Positions 15,940 to 22,427 of a DNA stretch of 34,371 nt are shown piece after piece. The notes under the pieces are model-generated. The model searched no databases. It saw only the letters and a list, made by a program, of their open reading frames with translations, and was not told where the DNA came from. Origin of the DNA: a virus; the IMG/VR virus record IMGVR_UViG_3300034139_000017, positions 1 to 34,371 of that record; one strand, 5' to 3'. Numbering within the stretch: the stretch's first letter is position 1; every line of letters begins with the position of its first letter. Both the position numbers and the translations under genes were made by a program.

Positions 15940-16397
15940 GTATAACGCAAAATGATCTTGACAGGTCTGCAGACCTTTTGTCGGTTCTTACCGACTTGAC
16001 GCAGAGCGACCGGATTACATGGACCCCTTTAGATTTGCAATCTCGCAAGGGTTGGCCTATACCTAAAAGTCTTGTTTTTCACGAAGGCAGCGTATTTTTT
16101 CTCAAGTATTGCTACGTATCAGATCTAGACGGAGACGTAGTCGTTGCTGATATATACTCAAAGAAGCCGGAAGGCAGGTCCTCTTTGCTATTCCCAGACA
16201 ACAATGAATCTCTTAATTACGAAATTTGGGTTAGACCCAAGGGTACTGAAATCTTCGCCGAACTGCCTAACAAAGAGGCAAGAGACCCTCTGAGAAACTA
16301 CATAAAAGATCTGTGTATCAGCATTTTGTCTAAGCAGGTCAGCAATACTAGTGATAATTTTTATGACAGAATAATGAAATATAAAAAAGGCAAGTAA
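15936..16397 (+). CDS. Cytosolic partner of membrane-anchored cargo protein
   Basis: A 153-residue, soluble-looking protein with mixed alpha/beta pattern (HEGSVFFLKYCYVSDLDGDVVVADIYSK) and a Lys-rich C-terminus. It is AT-rich and translationally coupled to the membrane protein by a 4-base overlap. No domain was recognised. It converges on the long chaperone gene, 62 bp away. Confidence 0.55.
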   Translation: MSITQNDLDRSADLLSVLTDLTQSDRITWTPLDLQSRKGWPIPKSLVFHEGSVFFLKYCYVSDLDGDVVVADIYSKKPEGRSSLLFPDNNESLNYEIWVRPKGTEIFAELPNKEARDPLRNYIKDLCISILSKQVSNTSDNFYDRIMKYKKGK

Positions 16398-16459
16398 TAA
16401 TGTAAATTCATGCACCGGCAGCGCTGTCTGGGGCACGCATGAACAAGGCGTTAGCCATG

Positions 16460-17071
16460 TCAGTCGTCTTGCAGGCTTCGCCAGACTAAACATGACGCGA
16501 CCGTCGGCAGCGTCGCACGCATGAGGGTGGCCACGTCGGACGCGGACGTCGAGGCGCGGAGCACAGCCGCCTCCCACAGCCACATCGCGCCGCGGACGCT
16601 CGACCGCCACGCGGCGAGGTCCCTGCGGTACCGCTGCTCGGCCTCGGCGCGGGCGAGCGCCTTGCCTTCGAGTCCGTCGAGGTCGGGAGTGGGCGGCGTC
16701 GGCGCCTCCGTCGTGCTGAGCCGGCCGAGGATGTCCGCGGCCTCCGCCTCGTCTAGCGCAGCGGTGCCGAAGAACTCACGGATGGCCCGCTGCACCTCCG
16801 ACACGTTCACCCCCTGCCCGTCGCGGATGCGGTCACGGCACGTTGGAAAGAGCACGCGGCACATCTCGACGATGTACTCCGGGCGGCTTAGCTCTGGCTC
16901 GCACGCCTCGGCCCCAAAGCCCATCTGCACGGCTGCCGCCTCACGACTCGCGCGCTCCTTGTGCCCGGCCCGCACCTCGACGGCGTGGGCCGCAAACATC
17001 GTGCTGACAGACGGACTCGCCAGCGGGTAGTCGTGCCTGTCGGTTGTGAGGGGGCGGTAACCAGCGGGCAC
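16460..17071 (-). CDS. Tail assembly chaperone, long (GT-like) copy
   Basis: A 203-residue protein that starts at GTG. Its first half is closely similar to the 105-residue protein at 23693-24010 (GYRPLTTD..DYPLA.PSV, SREAA..MGF..ACEPELSRP.YIVEMCRVLFPTCRDRI). It continues in the same frame beyond residue 110 (REFFGTAALDEAEAADILGRL) into a helical domain with PTPPTPDLDGLEGKALARAEAE. The slippery run of the other copy is absent (TTC TTC GGC), so the long form is made without frameshifting. GT proteins normally bridge tape measure and tube during tail assembly. It stands alone, with a CGTGCA-type site 60 bp upstream. Confidence 0.72.
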   Translation of the reverse strand: MPAGYRPLTTDRHDYPLASPSVSTMFAAHAVEVRAGHKERASREAAAVQMGFGAEACEPELSRPEYIVEMCRVLFPTCRDRIRDGQGVNVSEVQRAIREFFGTAALDEAEAADILGRLSTTEAPTPPTPDLDGLEGKALARAEAEQRYRRDLAAWRSSVRGAMWLWEAAVLRASTSASDVATLMRATLPTVASCLVWRSLQDD

Positions 17072-17120
17072 AGACGGGTCGGCGTCAGATGTCCCGCTAG
17101 CCTACCCGCCGCTCCCCACG

Positions 17121-17155
17121 CGTGCCCCTGCGTGCACGTCTCCAATGCGTGCACG
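17121..17155 (-). promoter_or_regulatory. CGTGCACG cluster ahead of long chaperone gene
   Basis: CGTGCACG occurs at 17131-17138 and 17148-17155 (17 bp apart), with a weaker CGTGCCCC at 17121-17128. It lies 50-84 bp before the GTG start of the long chaperone. Similar pairs precede tape measure and scaffold genes with 21-bp spacing. Confidence 0.35.
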
Positions 17156-17230
17156 CCTCCGTGTCGAAGCAGGGCTCCGATTGCAGTGCGCCTAACCCGT
17201 CCCGCCTGTTCCCCGCCAAGGGAAAATCCA

Positions 17231-17842
17231 CTAAGCAGATGTAGATCCAAATCTGTGCGCGGCGTCTGCGATTCCCTTGAGTTGTTCAGACAAATACTCT
17301 ATTTCTGTGGGGTATACAATTTCAAAAGGACCTGACGATACTATTTCTATATTGGGCTCCAGCAATCCGCCTTCTGCCTTTAGCCCAGCATATCCTGTTG
17401 ATACAAGTATATATGATTCTTTTATGTGTCTGGGTACAGCCGACGAGTCCGAAATCATGTTAAAAACTACCTCTGCCAGATATCCCAGCTTTTCCACGTC
17501 CATGCTAGAAAGTCTGGCGGGAGAATCTCGATAGTAGGTAGTCTTTACCTGAACAAGTGATATATGGGTCAGATCTTGTTCGTCATTGTATCTTGCGCCA
17601 AACACATCTGCTGGCGTACGGCTTCCCGGCGTGAGCGCAGTCATCATTCCGAGAGCTTTGAGCCGATCGGCTACATGCTTCTCGCCTAGGGTGCCAAGCC
17701 CAACCCTGTTCATCTTGCGACGCCCGATGATTTCTGCAAGCTTAGGGATTGCTTCAGCATCTTCAATGCCGGATATCGCAAGCTCGTCGGGCCACGCTTT
17801 AGCGACCTCGGAGACGAAAGAAGGCAGCCACCCTACAGCCAT
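17231..17842 (-). CDS. PD-(D/E)XK nuclease-like cargo protein
   Basis: A 203-residue protein with a restriction-endonuclease-like pattern. GTLGEKHVADRLKALG supplies a Glu (residue 54) in the first helix, TPADVFG supplies Asp79, and LVQVKTT supplies the Q-x-K of the central strand (Lys100). These match the alpha-beta core of the PD-(D/E)XK or Mrr-like superfamily. The gene is AT-rich relative to the phage backbone and has no methyltransferase partner nearby, so it is not a classical restriction enzyme. It could cut invading DNA or serve DNA repair. It is transcribed divergently from Mor copy 2, 85 bp away. Confidence 0.6.
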   Translation of the reverse strand: MAVGWLPSFVSEVAKAWPDELAISGIEDAEAIPKLAEIIGRRKMNRVGLGTLGEKHVADRLKALGMMTALTPGSRTPADVFGARYNDEQDLTHISLVQVKTTYYRDSPARLSSMDVEKLGYLAEVVFNMISDSSAVPRHIKESYILVSTGYAGLKAEGGLLEPNIEIVSSGPFEIVYPTEIEYLSEQLKGIADAAHRFGSTSA

Positions 17843-17927
17843 AGCGGGAAGTAATGGATTGAGCCCTCTCGATACGCCCTGTCGCCCTGCTGTGTTCTCC
17901 CACTCACTGTCACCTCTGGCCCCTGCA

Positions 17928-18230
17928 ATGCCTGCTCAGATTGACTGGTCCACCGTCGCCCTCTCCGACCTCCCGCCCGAGCTTGCCGAACTGTGCGAGA
18001 CGGTCGCAGGCGCCTCGTCCCCGGTTGAGGCGGCCGAGCGGATCGTCTCGGCGTTCGGCGGGGGCAACCTGTACGTGCCCGCGCTGCGCGACCTCCGGCG
18101 GCGGCACCTCGCCCGTCAGGCCGCGGCACTGTTCGACCCGGCGGCCAACGGCGGGAAGGGAAACGCTAGCGCTGTCGCGCGGCGCCTCGGCGTGTCTCGG
18201 CGTCTGGTGGCGGGGCTACTCAACCGGTAG
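17928..18230 (+). CDS. Mor-type transcription activator, copy 2
   Basis: A 100-residue protein nearly the same as copy 1: QIDWSTVALSDLPPELAELC, AAERIVSAFGGGNLYVPALRDLRRRHLARQ and the helix-turn-helix AVARRLGVSRRLVAGLL. The ATG at 17928 aligns with the other copy. It lies between two AT-rich leftward cargo genes and is followed by a strong hairpin. Two active Mor genes in one prophage could come from fusion of two related phages or serve two late promoter sets. Confidence 0.82.
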   Translation: MPAQIDWSTVALSDLPPELAELCETVAGASSPVEAAERIVSAFGGGNLYVPALRDLRRRHLARQAAALFDPAANGGKGNASAVARRLGVSRRLVAGLLNR

Positions 18231-18247
18231 AGAGCCCGCTGGCGTGT

Positions 18248-18270
18248 ACGCGACCCGCGGCGGGTCGCGT
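18248..18270 (+). terminator. Terminator after Mor copy 2
   Basis: Perfect 9-bp stem ACGCGACCC (18248-18256) and GGGTCGCGT (18262-18270) with loop GCGGC, 17 bases after the stop codon. Confidence 0.65.
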
Positions 18271-18303
18271 GCTGCAAGCTTAGGATACCTCTGCACTTAT
18301 CTA

Positions 18304-19086
18304 CTATTCGCTGATTGCTCCCTCCTCGTTTGACATCCGCTCAGCCTCCTTTCGGATTTTTATCAGAGCAGATTTAATGTTGATTAACAATTCCTCTATC
18401 TCCAAGTCTGCTCCATCCATTAGCGCTATAGCCTCCTCAAAACTACCATTGTCTTCTAGTATATCATCAACCTCGTGATTATCAGAAATATCTACTTCAT
18501 TCAACAAAACCAAGACATCATCTAGGTTTTCCTTTACTACATTCTTTATTGAGTTTATGTATTTGGTAGACTTGCCTCTAGTTGAAGACAGTGACAATTT
18601 GTATTTTTGATACAAAAAACCAGCAGCCAGACATCTAAACGAAGCCGCTGAAAAAATATATCCATCATCTTTTACTATATCAGATATTACGACATTTAAA
18701 TTGCCGCTGGCTAGATTCATCCTCTCTCTATCTTCCAAAATCTGAGATTCCATAGAGGCGGTCTTGGCCTCATGCTTGCTATAAATATCTTTCAGCTGAT
18801 TGATCTTCCTATTTATTTCTAATTTTATACTACCATAGCTTATTAATCCTATTACGGTTATGATAATTCCAACTATAAGACTGAACCTATTAGCCTGTTC
18901 GTCTAAAGCTGTATTATAGAAATCCTCGGCAATTCGATGGGATGCAAGGGCAGAATTTAGAGAATCTAGAGTTTGTGATGTGCGCGCTGACTCAACTTCG
19001 AGACGCGCGATCCTGAGACTGTCCCCCTGAGCGATGGAAGCCGGGGCCGTGAGGGCTAGGGCGGCGACAAAGGCGATCAGTCGCAT
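18304..19086 (-). CDS. Secreted or membrane-anchored coiled cargo protein
   Basis: A 260-residue protein. The ATG at 19086 is preferred because it begins a signal peptide (MRLIAFVAALALTAPASIAQ). A coiled segment (GDSLRIARLEVESARTSQTLDSLN) follows, then a transmembrane helix around residues 72-92 (FSLIVGIIITVIGLISYGS), a second coil and an acidic helical C-terminus. The body is very AT-rich, whereas the signal peptide is GC-rich, as if an acquired gene had been fitted to a host-type leader. The periplasmic coil, membrane helix and cytosolic domain suggest a sensor or exclusion protein; this is inference. Confidence 0.6.
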   Translation of the reverse strand: MRLIAFVAALALTAPASIAQGDSLRIARLEVESARTSQTLDSLNSALASHRIAEDFYNTALDEQANRFSLIVGIIITVIGLISYGSIKLEINRKINQLKDIYSKHEAKTASMESQILEDRERMNLASGNLNVVISDIVKDDGYIFSAASFRCLAAGFLYQKYKLSLSSTRGKSTKYINSIKNVVKENLDDVLVLLNEVDISDNHEVDDILEDNGSFEEAIALMDGADLEIEELLINIKSALIKIRKEAERMSNEEGAISE

Positions 19087-19611
19087 GGGATGATTAGTTA
19101 GTTGAAGTGCTAGGCCTCGCCGCACAGGGAGTGTAGCCGCCGAGCCAAGAAGAATCCTGCTACCCTTTCCGCTCGACCCGGTATCGCTCTGGGACTTCAA
19201 CAAGCCGGAAGTCAGTCAGGTGCTCAATGATGCGATGCGGGCTTGCACCTTAGGGAGATGGCGATGTCGTAACGCTTAAGCTGGGAGTCGGCCATAGGGA
19301 GCGATGCTAGGGCTCGGGGAAACGGCTGTCGCGCTCCAGAAGGTTCGAGCCACGGCATAGGATCCGCAACCTGCCGAGGTCATAGACGCGCCCCAGTGCA
19401 CCCACTGCGGGTTCGCCGTGTCCTGTCGTCTGCGGAGCGCAACGGGGAAGTGAGATGCGGCACCTGCGCCCGTTGGCTTGGAGTGTCGCGACGGATGCTA
19501 GAAGACAGTTAGCTGGCTGCTCGCCTCCAGCGTTTCGCGGCGCGGCGTTGCCCGGCGGCTTGGGGTGAACCGGGTGAGCGTGCAGGAGGGCACGTCCGCA
19601 TTAAGAGCCCG
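19087..19611. other. Gene-poor stretch with decayed phage genes
   Basis: No intact gene is visible. From 19361 one frame gives DPQPAEVIDAPQCTHCGFAVSC; after a frame change it continues as ERNGEVRCGTCARWLGVSRRMLEDS and stops at 19512. The two CxxC pairs look like a small Com-type zinc ribbon split by a frameshift, and LGVSRRM recalls the Mor helix-turn-helix end. Farther on (about 19530-19570) GVARRLGVNRVSV appears in another frame. These are best read as decayed regulator genes. Confidence 0.35.
19180..19279 (+). pseudogene. Possible XRE repressor remnant 1
   Basis: An open stretch ends with DFNKPEVSQVLNDAMRACTL and then GRWRCRNA and a stop. It recalls the turn and recognition helix of phage XRE proteins (PEVSQVLN..RRxTL). 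No start or first half is visible. A similar stretch occurs at 20075. Weak call. Confidence 0.22.
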
Positions 19612-19869
19612 CTAGCCTTTGGCTTCCCTCCGTGCGTTGATAAGGAGTTGGGCCCTTTGGGCAAAGTCCGAGGCCTCCTCATGGGTCATGAACAAGCCGA
19701 GCGCGACATAGTCGAGCGGCTGATTCCGGGAGAACTGCTTTGCGTTGAGGTCGTGCATCTCAGCGACCGTCTGAATGTGGAGTTGGTTTTGGGTATAGCT
19801 CCACTCAACAACGTAGAACTCGCCAAGGGCGTCGTCGAGCGACGGGAGGCGTGGGTGATCTTCAGCCAT
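19612..19869 (-). CDS. Small hypothetical phage protein
   Basis: An 85-residue acidic protein (MAEDHPRLPSLDD, then FYVVEWSYTQNQLHIQTVAEM and ASDFAQRAQLLINARREAKG). No domain was recognised. It lies downstream of the two TIR genes in the same direction but 317 bp away, so it is probably transcribed separately or by read-through. Base composition is nearer to the phage backbone than to the AT-rich cargo. Confidence 0.5.
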   Translation of the reverse strand: MAEDHPRLPSLDDALGEFYVVEWSYTQNQLHIQTVAEMHDLNAKQFSRNQPLDYVALGLFMTHEEASDFAQRAQLLINARREAKG

Positions 19870-20186
19870 CGGTCATAGTCAGCTAGGGACCGGACAAGCT
19901 AGGCTTACCCCCCCCCGCCGTGCCATACAGACGTGGCCGCGTCGATCAAGCCAGCGTACTCAGAGTTGCTCTGGCTTTAGGTCCCCCAGGTCGGACAATC
20001 CGGCAGTAGGTGTTTCGGGAGGAGGTGACCCGGCTGCCCGACTCTGGTGTCTGACATTGTTCGGCAACCGGGGTGGCGCGTCGAGAAGTCAACAAGGTGC
20101 TGAGCGCGAAGCCCCCGAGGGCGACCCTGCACATAAATCGTTGGATTTAGATTCATGTGAATTGGAATAGGTGTGTTTAAATTAGT
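19870..20186. other. Gene-free stretch after the TIR operon
   Basis: I see no intact gene. GC content drops abruptly at about 20130, marking the border between backbone-like sequence and the AT-rich TIR genes. A C-rich run lies near 19906-19917. A possible repressor remnant is listed separately. Confidence 0.4.
20075..20150 (+). pseudogene. Possible XRE repressor remnant 2
   Basis: One frame reads GAREVNKVLSAKPPRATLH and then INRWI and a stop, resembling the end of an XRE helix-turn-helix (EVNKVLSxK..RATL..RW). The DNA GAAGTCAACAAGGTGCT resembles GAAGTCAGTCAGGTGCT at 19208, so the two remnants may share an origin. Weak call. Confidence 0.22.
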
Positions 20187-20597
20187 CTATATTGGACGAT
20201 AACCATATCCCCATACTCTCATTAGGTCAACATTTCCAATATCAATACCTTTTGTGTAATCAACAATTTGCAAGCTTTCTAATACCCATGATAATCTCTC
20301 TATTTCACAATCTTGGTATAATATAGGAACTATATTATTTTCATACTGAGGCTTTCTTAACGCATAAACTAGCTCTCTTCTAACCCATGTGGATTCAATG
20401 GAATTCGGCGACATCACCACAGCAAAGCAATCGCAACGCCTTAGTGCATCTCCTATCTCGTTGTGCCACTGCTGCGAACCGATTATATTCGTATCGCTAT
20501 ACCAAACAGGTATTCCATGTCTCCTGATCATGGATGCCAGATCGCGCACAAAGTCGCGATCTAAACTACTGTGAGATAGGAAGATCTCATTCGGCAT
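20187..20597 (-). CDS. TIR-domain protein 1 (putatively active)
   Basis: A 136-residue protein that is essentially one TIR domain. IFLSHSSLDRDFVRDLA lies at the N-terminus, VWYSDTNIIGSQQWHNEI around residues 31-48, and SPNSIESTWVRRELVYAL around 63-80. Glu75, four residues after Trp71, is at the place of the catalytic Glu of TIR NAD-cleaving enzymes. The gene is AT-rich and is third in a leftward operon after an XRE regulator and a second TIR gene (14-bp gap). TIR effectors in bacterial immunity deplete NAD or make signal nucleotides. Role in superinfection exclusion or host defence is likely but inferred. Confidence 0.8.
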   Translation of the reverse strand: MPNEIFLSHSSLDRDFVRDLASMIRRHGIPVWYSDTNIIGSQQWHNEIGDALRRCDCFAVVMSPNSIESTWVRRELVYALRKPQYENNIVPILYQDCEIERLSWVLESLQIVDYTKGIDIGNVDLMRVWGYGYRPI

Positions 20598-20611
20598 GAA
20601 TATTCGATATT

Positions 20612-21022
20612 CTAATCTCTAGATTTATTTATACGGTCTGCTATTTTTGAAAATGCGTCCTCTTTGCTTAGATGTGATTCTATGATAATTATGTTCATTC
20701 TAGTCAATATCCACGATGTACTACTGACGAATTTAACATCACTAAAAGACTTTATTACAGGAATTATTTTATTTTTGAATCTAGAATTTCCTAATGCGAA
20801 AGATATATCGTTCGCCATCTTGGGATCGTCAACCGAAGACTCTCCAATGAACACTACCATAAAATCCGACCTCAATAACTCTCTTTGATGAGCGTAATAC
20901 CAGCTCTCTCCACCCTCAGTCTTAAAATCGCCCCAACCTTGTAGTCCATTCCTTTCGAACGTGTTGTTTACCTCTCTGGCAAGCTGTTCGTCAGATGCTG
21001 GATAGCTGATGAATACTCTCAT
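20612..21022 (-). CDS. TIR-domain protein 2 (probably inactive)
   Basis: A 136-residue TIR-like protein, the same length as its neighbour. It has VFISYPASDEQLAREVNNTFE, then WGDFKTEGGESWYYAHQREL, VVFIGESS and KNKIIPVIK. In the region that normally carries W-x3-E it reads VDDPKMANDISFAL, so the catalytic Glu is missing. It may be a sensor or a regulatory partner of TIR 1. Its start overlaps the stop codon of the XRE gene by 4 bases, so translation is coupled. It is AT-rich like TIR 1. Confidence 0.72.
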   Translation of the reverse strand: MRVFISYPASDEQLAREVNNTFERNGLQGWGDFKTEGGESWYYAHQRELLRSDFMVVFIGESSVDDPKMANDISFALGNSRFKNKIIPVIKSFSDVKFVSSTSWILTRMNIIIIESHLSKEDAFSKIADRINKSRD

Positions 21023-21261
21023 GGTACTCGAACTCTATATATGGGCCCCTCAACGTCTAGACTAGCACACTGCTTGATGATACGTATAAGAAGATCCGTG
21101 AAGGGACGTCTTGATTTACCGCTGAGTGCTTCGGACACTGTAGGCTGGCGTACTCCTAAGGCATCAGCAAGCGCTTGCTGCGACATGCCGCATTCGGCAA
21201 ATGCCTGTCGAGCCAAAGTCCGAAGCTCGGATTCGCCTAGGTCCTGATTGGGAAGGTCCAT
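21019..21261 (-). CDS. XRE-family repressor-like protein 2
   Basis: An 80-residue protein that is little more than a helix-turn-helix (CGMSQQALADALGVRQPTVSEALSGKSRRPFTDLLIRII). The ATG at 21261 is preferred; a TTG at 21285 would add eight residues. It heads the TIR operon and is divergent from the small early gene at 21388, with a dyad-rich operator between them. It may both hold the phage promoter silent and set the level of the TIR pair. Confidence 0.82.
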   Translation of the reverse strand: MDLPNQDLGESELRTLARQAFAECGMSQQALADALGVRQPTVSEALSGKSRRPFTDLLIRIIKQCASLDVEGPIYRVRVP

Positions 21262-21315
21262 TTTTGGAGAGAGGGCTTCTCGCAAGATAGGCTCGGGGCC
21301 GAAAAAAGGTCCTTG

Positions 21316-21356
21316 ATCGTCAATCGACTATTGACTTGTAATAGTCAATTGACGAT
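21316..21356. promoter_or_regulatory. Repressor 2 operator: nested GTCAAT dyads
   Basis: GTCAAT-CGACT-ATTGAC (21319-21335), GTCAATTGAC (21344-21353) and GACTATT/AATAGTC (21326-21332 and 21340-21346) lie inside a larger dyad ATCGTCAAT/ATTGACGAT (21316-21324 and 21348-21356). TTGACT at 21331 could be a rightward -35 element. The sites have no similarity to those of repressor 1, so the two immunities should be independent. Confidence 0.65.
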
Positions 21357-21387
21357 ATTGAGCAGAGAGCACAGACCGCCCCGCCTT

Positions 21388-21648
21388 ATGGACCGCCCGA
21401 TCTACCAGGTCGCCAAGACCAACCGCCGAAGCCTCCGCCGCGACGTGCTCGAAGTCGTCGCATCCGGCCTCACAATGGACAGCGCAAGCGCGCTCGCGCA
21501 GACCCTCCGCGAGCAGCACCGCGACGACGAGAGCCGCTTCGGCTACAGCGTCCAGACGATGCCGCTCGCCGCGCAGGTTACGCACCTCGCCGCGGCCGAG
21601 ACGATGGCCGCCCTCCGCGACGAGACGCCGCTCCGACGCGCCGCCTGA
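21388..21648 (+). CDS. Conserved small early protein, copy 2
   Basis: An 86-residue paralog of the protein at 9163-9414. Shared blocks include YQVA.T.R.S.RR.VLEVVASGL, DSAS.LA..LR.Q, ES.FG.SVQ.MP and ETMAAL..ETPLRRAA. It is the first rightward gene after repressor 2 and its operator, as copy 1 is after repressor 1. The ATG at 21388 is the one that aligns with copy 1. Function unknown; the position implies an early regulatory role. Confidence 0.65.
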   Translation: MDRPIYQVAKTNRRSLRRDVLEVVASGLTMDSASALAQTLREQHRDDESRFGYSVQTMPLAAQVTHLAAAETMAALRDETPLRRAA

Positions 21649-21656
21649 ACACAACC

Positions 21657-21688
21657 GCGCCGCGCCGGGGTCCAGCCCGACGCGGCGC
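21657..21688 (+). terminator. Hairpin after small early gene 2
   Basis: Inverted repeat GCGCCGCG (21657-21664) and CGCGGCGC (21681-21688), 9 bases after the stop codon. It mirrors the hairpin after the paralog at 9427-9455. Confidence 0.5.
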
Positions 21689-21716
21689 ACTCACGCTCAC
21701 CTCACACACCGCTAAG

Positions 21717-22238
21717 ATGCCCAAGACCAAACGCGATAGCGCACCCAACGTCCCCGACGCCGTTCAGGTTGCGCTAGGCGCACGCCACCCCGACGTACCC
21801 GCCGCCGTCCAGCAGTGGGCCGACGAACGCCCGGACAGCGGCGAGACTCGCACGCTCGGCTACGCCGTCACCCTCCAGCCGCAGTGGGGGCAGCCCGACG
21901 CCGACGGCTTCGTCCCGGCGACGTGCTACCTCACCGGGCGCGCGTTCGCCGTCCTCAAGACGATGCCGCTCGTCTGCCTCTCCAACGGCACCGCGTGGCC
22001 CAACGGCGAGCACGACGAGCGTTCGGAAACGCACCGGCTCAGCCCGCACCTCGTCGCGCAGGGTGAGGACGCCGTACGGGAGGCGATGCGCCGGAAGGCC
22101 GCACGCCTGCTTACCGAGGCGTCCGAAGCGATCCGGGAGGCGACGAGCCTGCACCACGCGGCCGGGCTGGGCTTGCCGGCCGCGTGGCCGTCGTACTGGG
22201 TGGAGGAGGCGCGGGAGAAGCTGGCCGGGGTCCGATGA
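21717..22238 (+). CDS. Hypothetical early phage protein
   Basis: A 173-residue protein starting MPKTKRDSAP with no recognised domain. It has a mixed pattern (TLGYAVTLQPQWGQPDADGF, TCYLTGRAFAVLKTMPLVCL) and an Ala/Glu-rich helical C-terminal half ending ASLHHAAGL-type sequence and YWVEEAREKLAG. GC-rich, like the phage backbone. Its stop codon overlaps the next start as ATGA, so the two are coupled. Confidence 0.55.
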   Translation: MPKTKRDSAPNVPDAVQVALGARHPDVPAAVQQWADERPDSGETRTLGYAVTLQPQWGQPDADGFVPATCYLTGRAFAVLKTMPLVCLSNGTAWPNGEHDERSETHRLSPHLVAQGEDAVREAMRRKAARLLTEASEAIREATSLHHAAGLGLPAAWPSYWVEEAREKLAGVR

Positions 22239-22423
22239 CGCGCCCGATGCCCGACTCGCTCCGTCCGGCCGGTGCGCTCACGCCGGACGAAGCGGCGTGC
22301 CTCGCCGCGGTTCGCGCGCTCCACCCGCGCGTGCAGGTTTACCGGATCGGCGCAGGCTGGCCGGAGGGCTCGCCCGCGCCGGGCACCCTGTTCTTCGTCG
22401 TGCCCACCAAGCGCGCCGACTGA
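22235..22423 (+). CDS. Small hypothetical early phage protein
   Basis: A 62-residue protein (MTRPMPDSLRPAG, then DEAACLAAVRALHPRVQVYRI and PGTLFFVVPTKRAD). It overlaps the upstream gene by 4 bases, and the TnpB gene begins 4 bases after its stop codon. The tight spacing on both sides argues for a real operon gene. No family was recognised. Confidence 0.5.
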   Translation: MTRPMPDSLRPAGALTPDEAACLAAVRALHPRVQVYRIGAGWPEGSPAPGTLFFVVPTKRAD

Positions 22424-22427
22424 CCCC

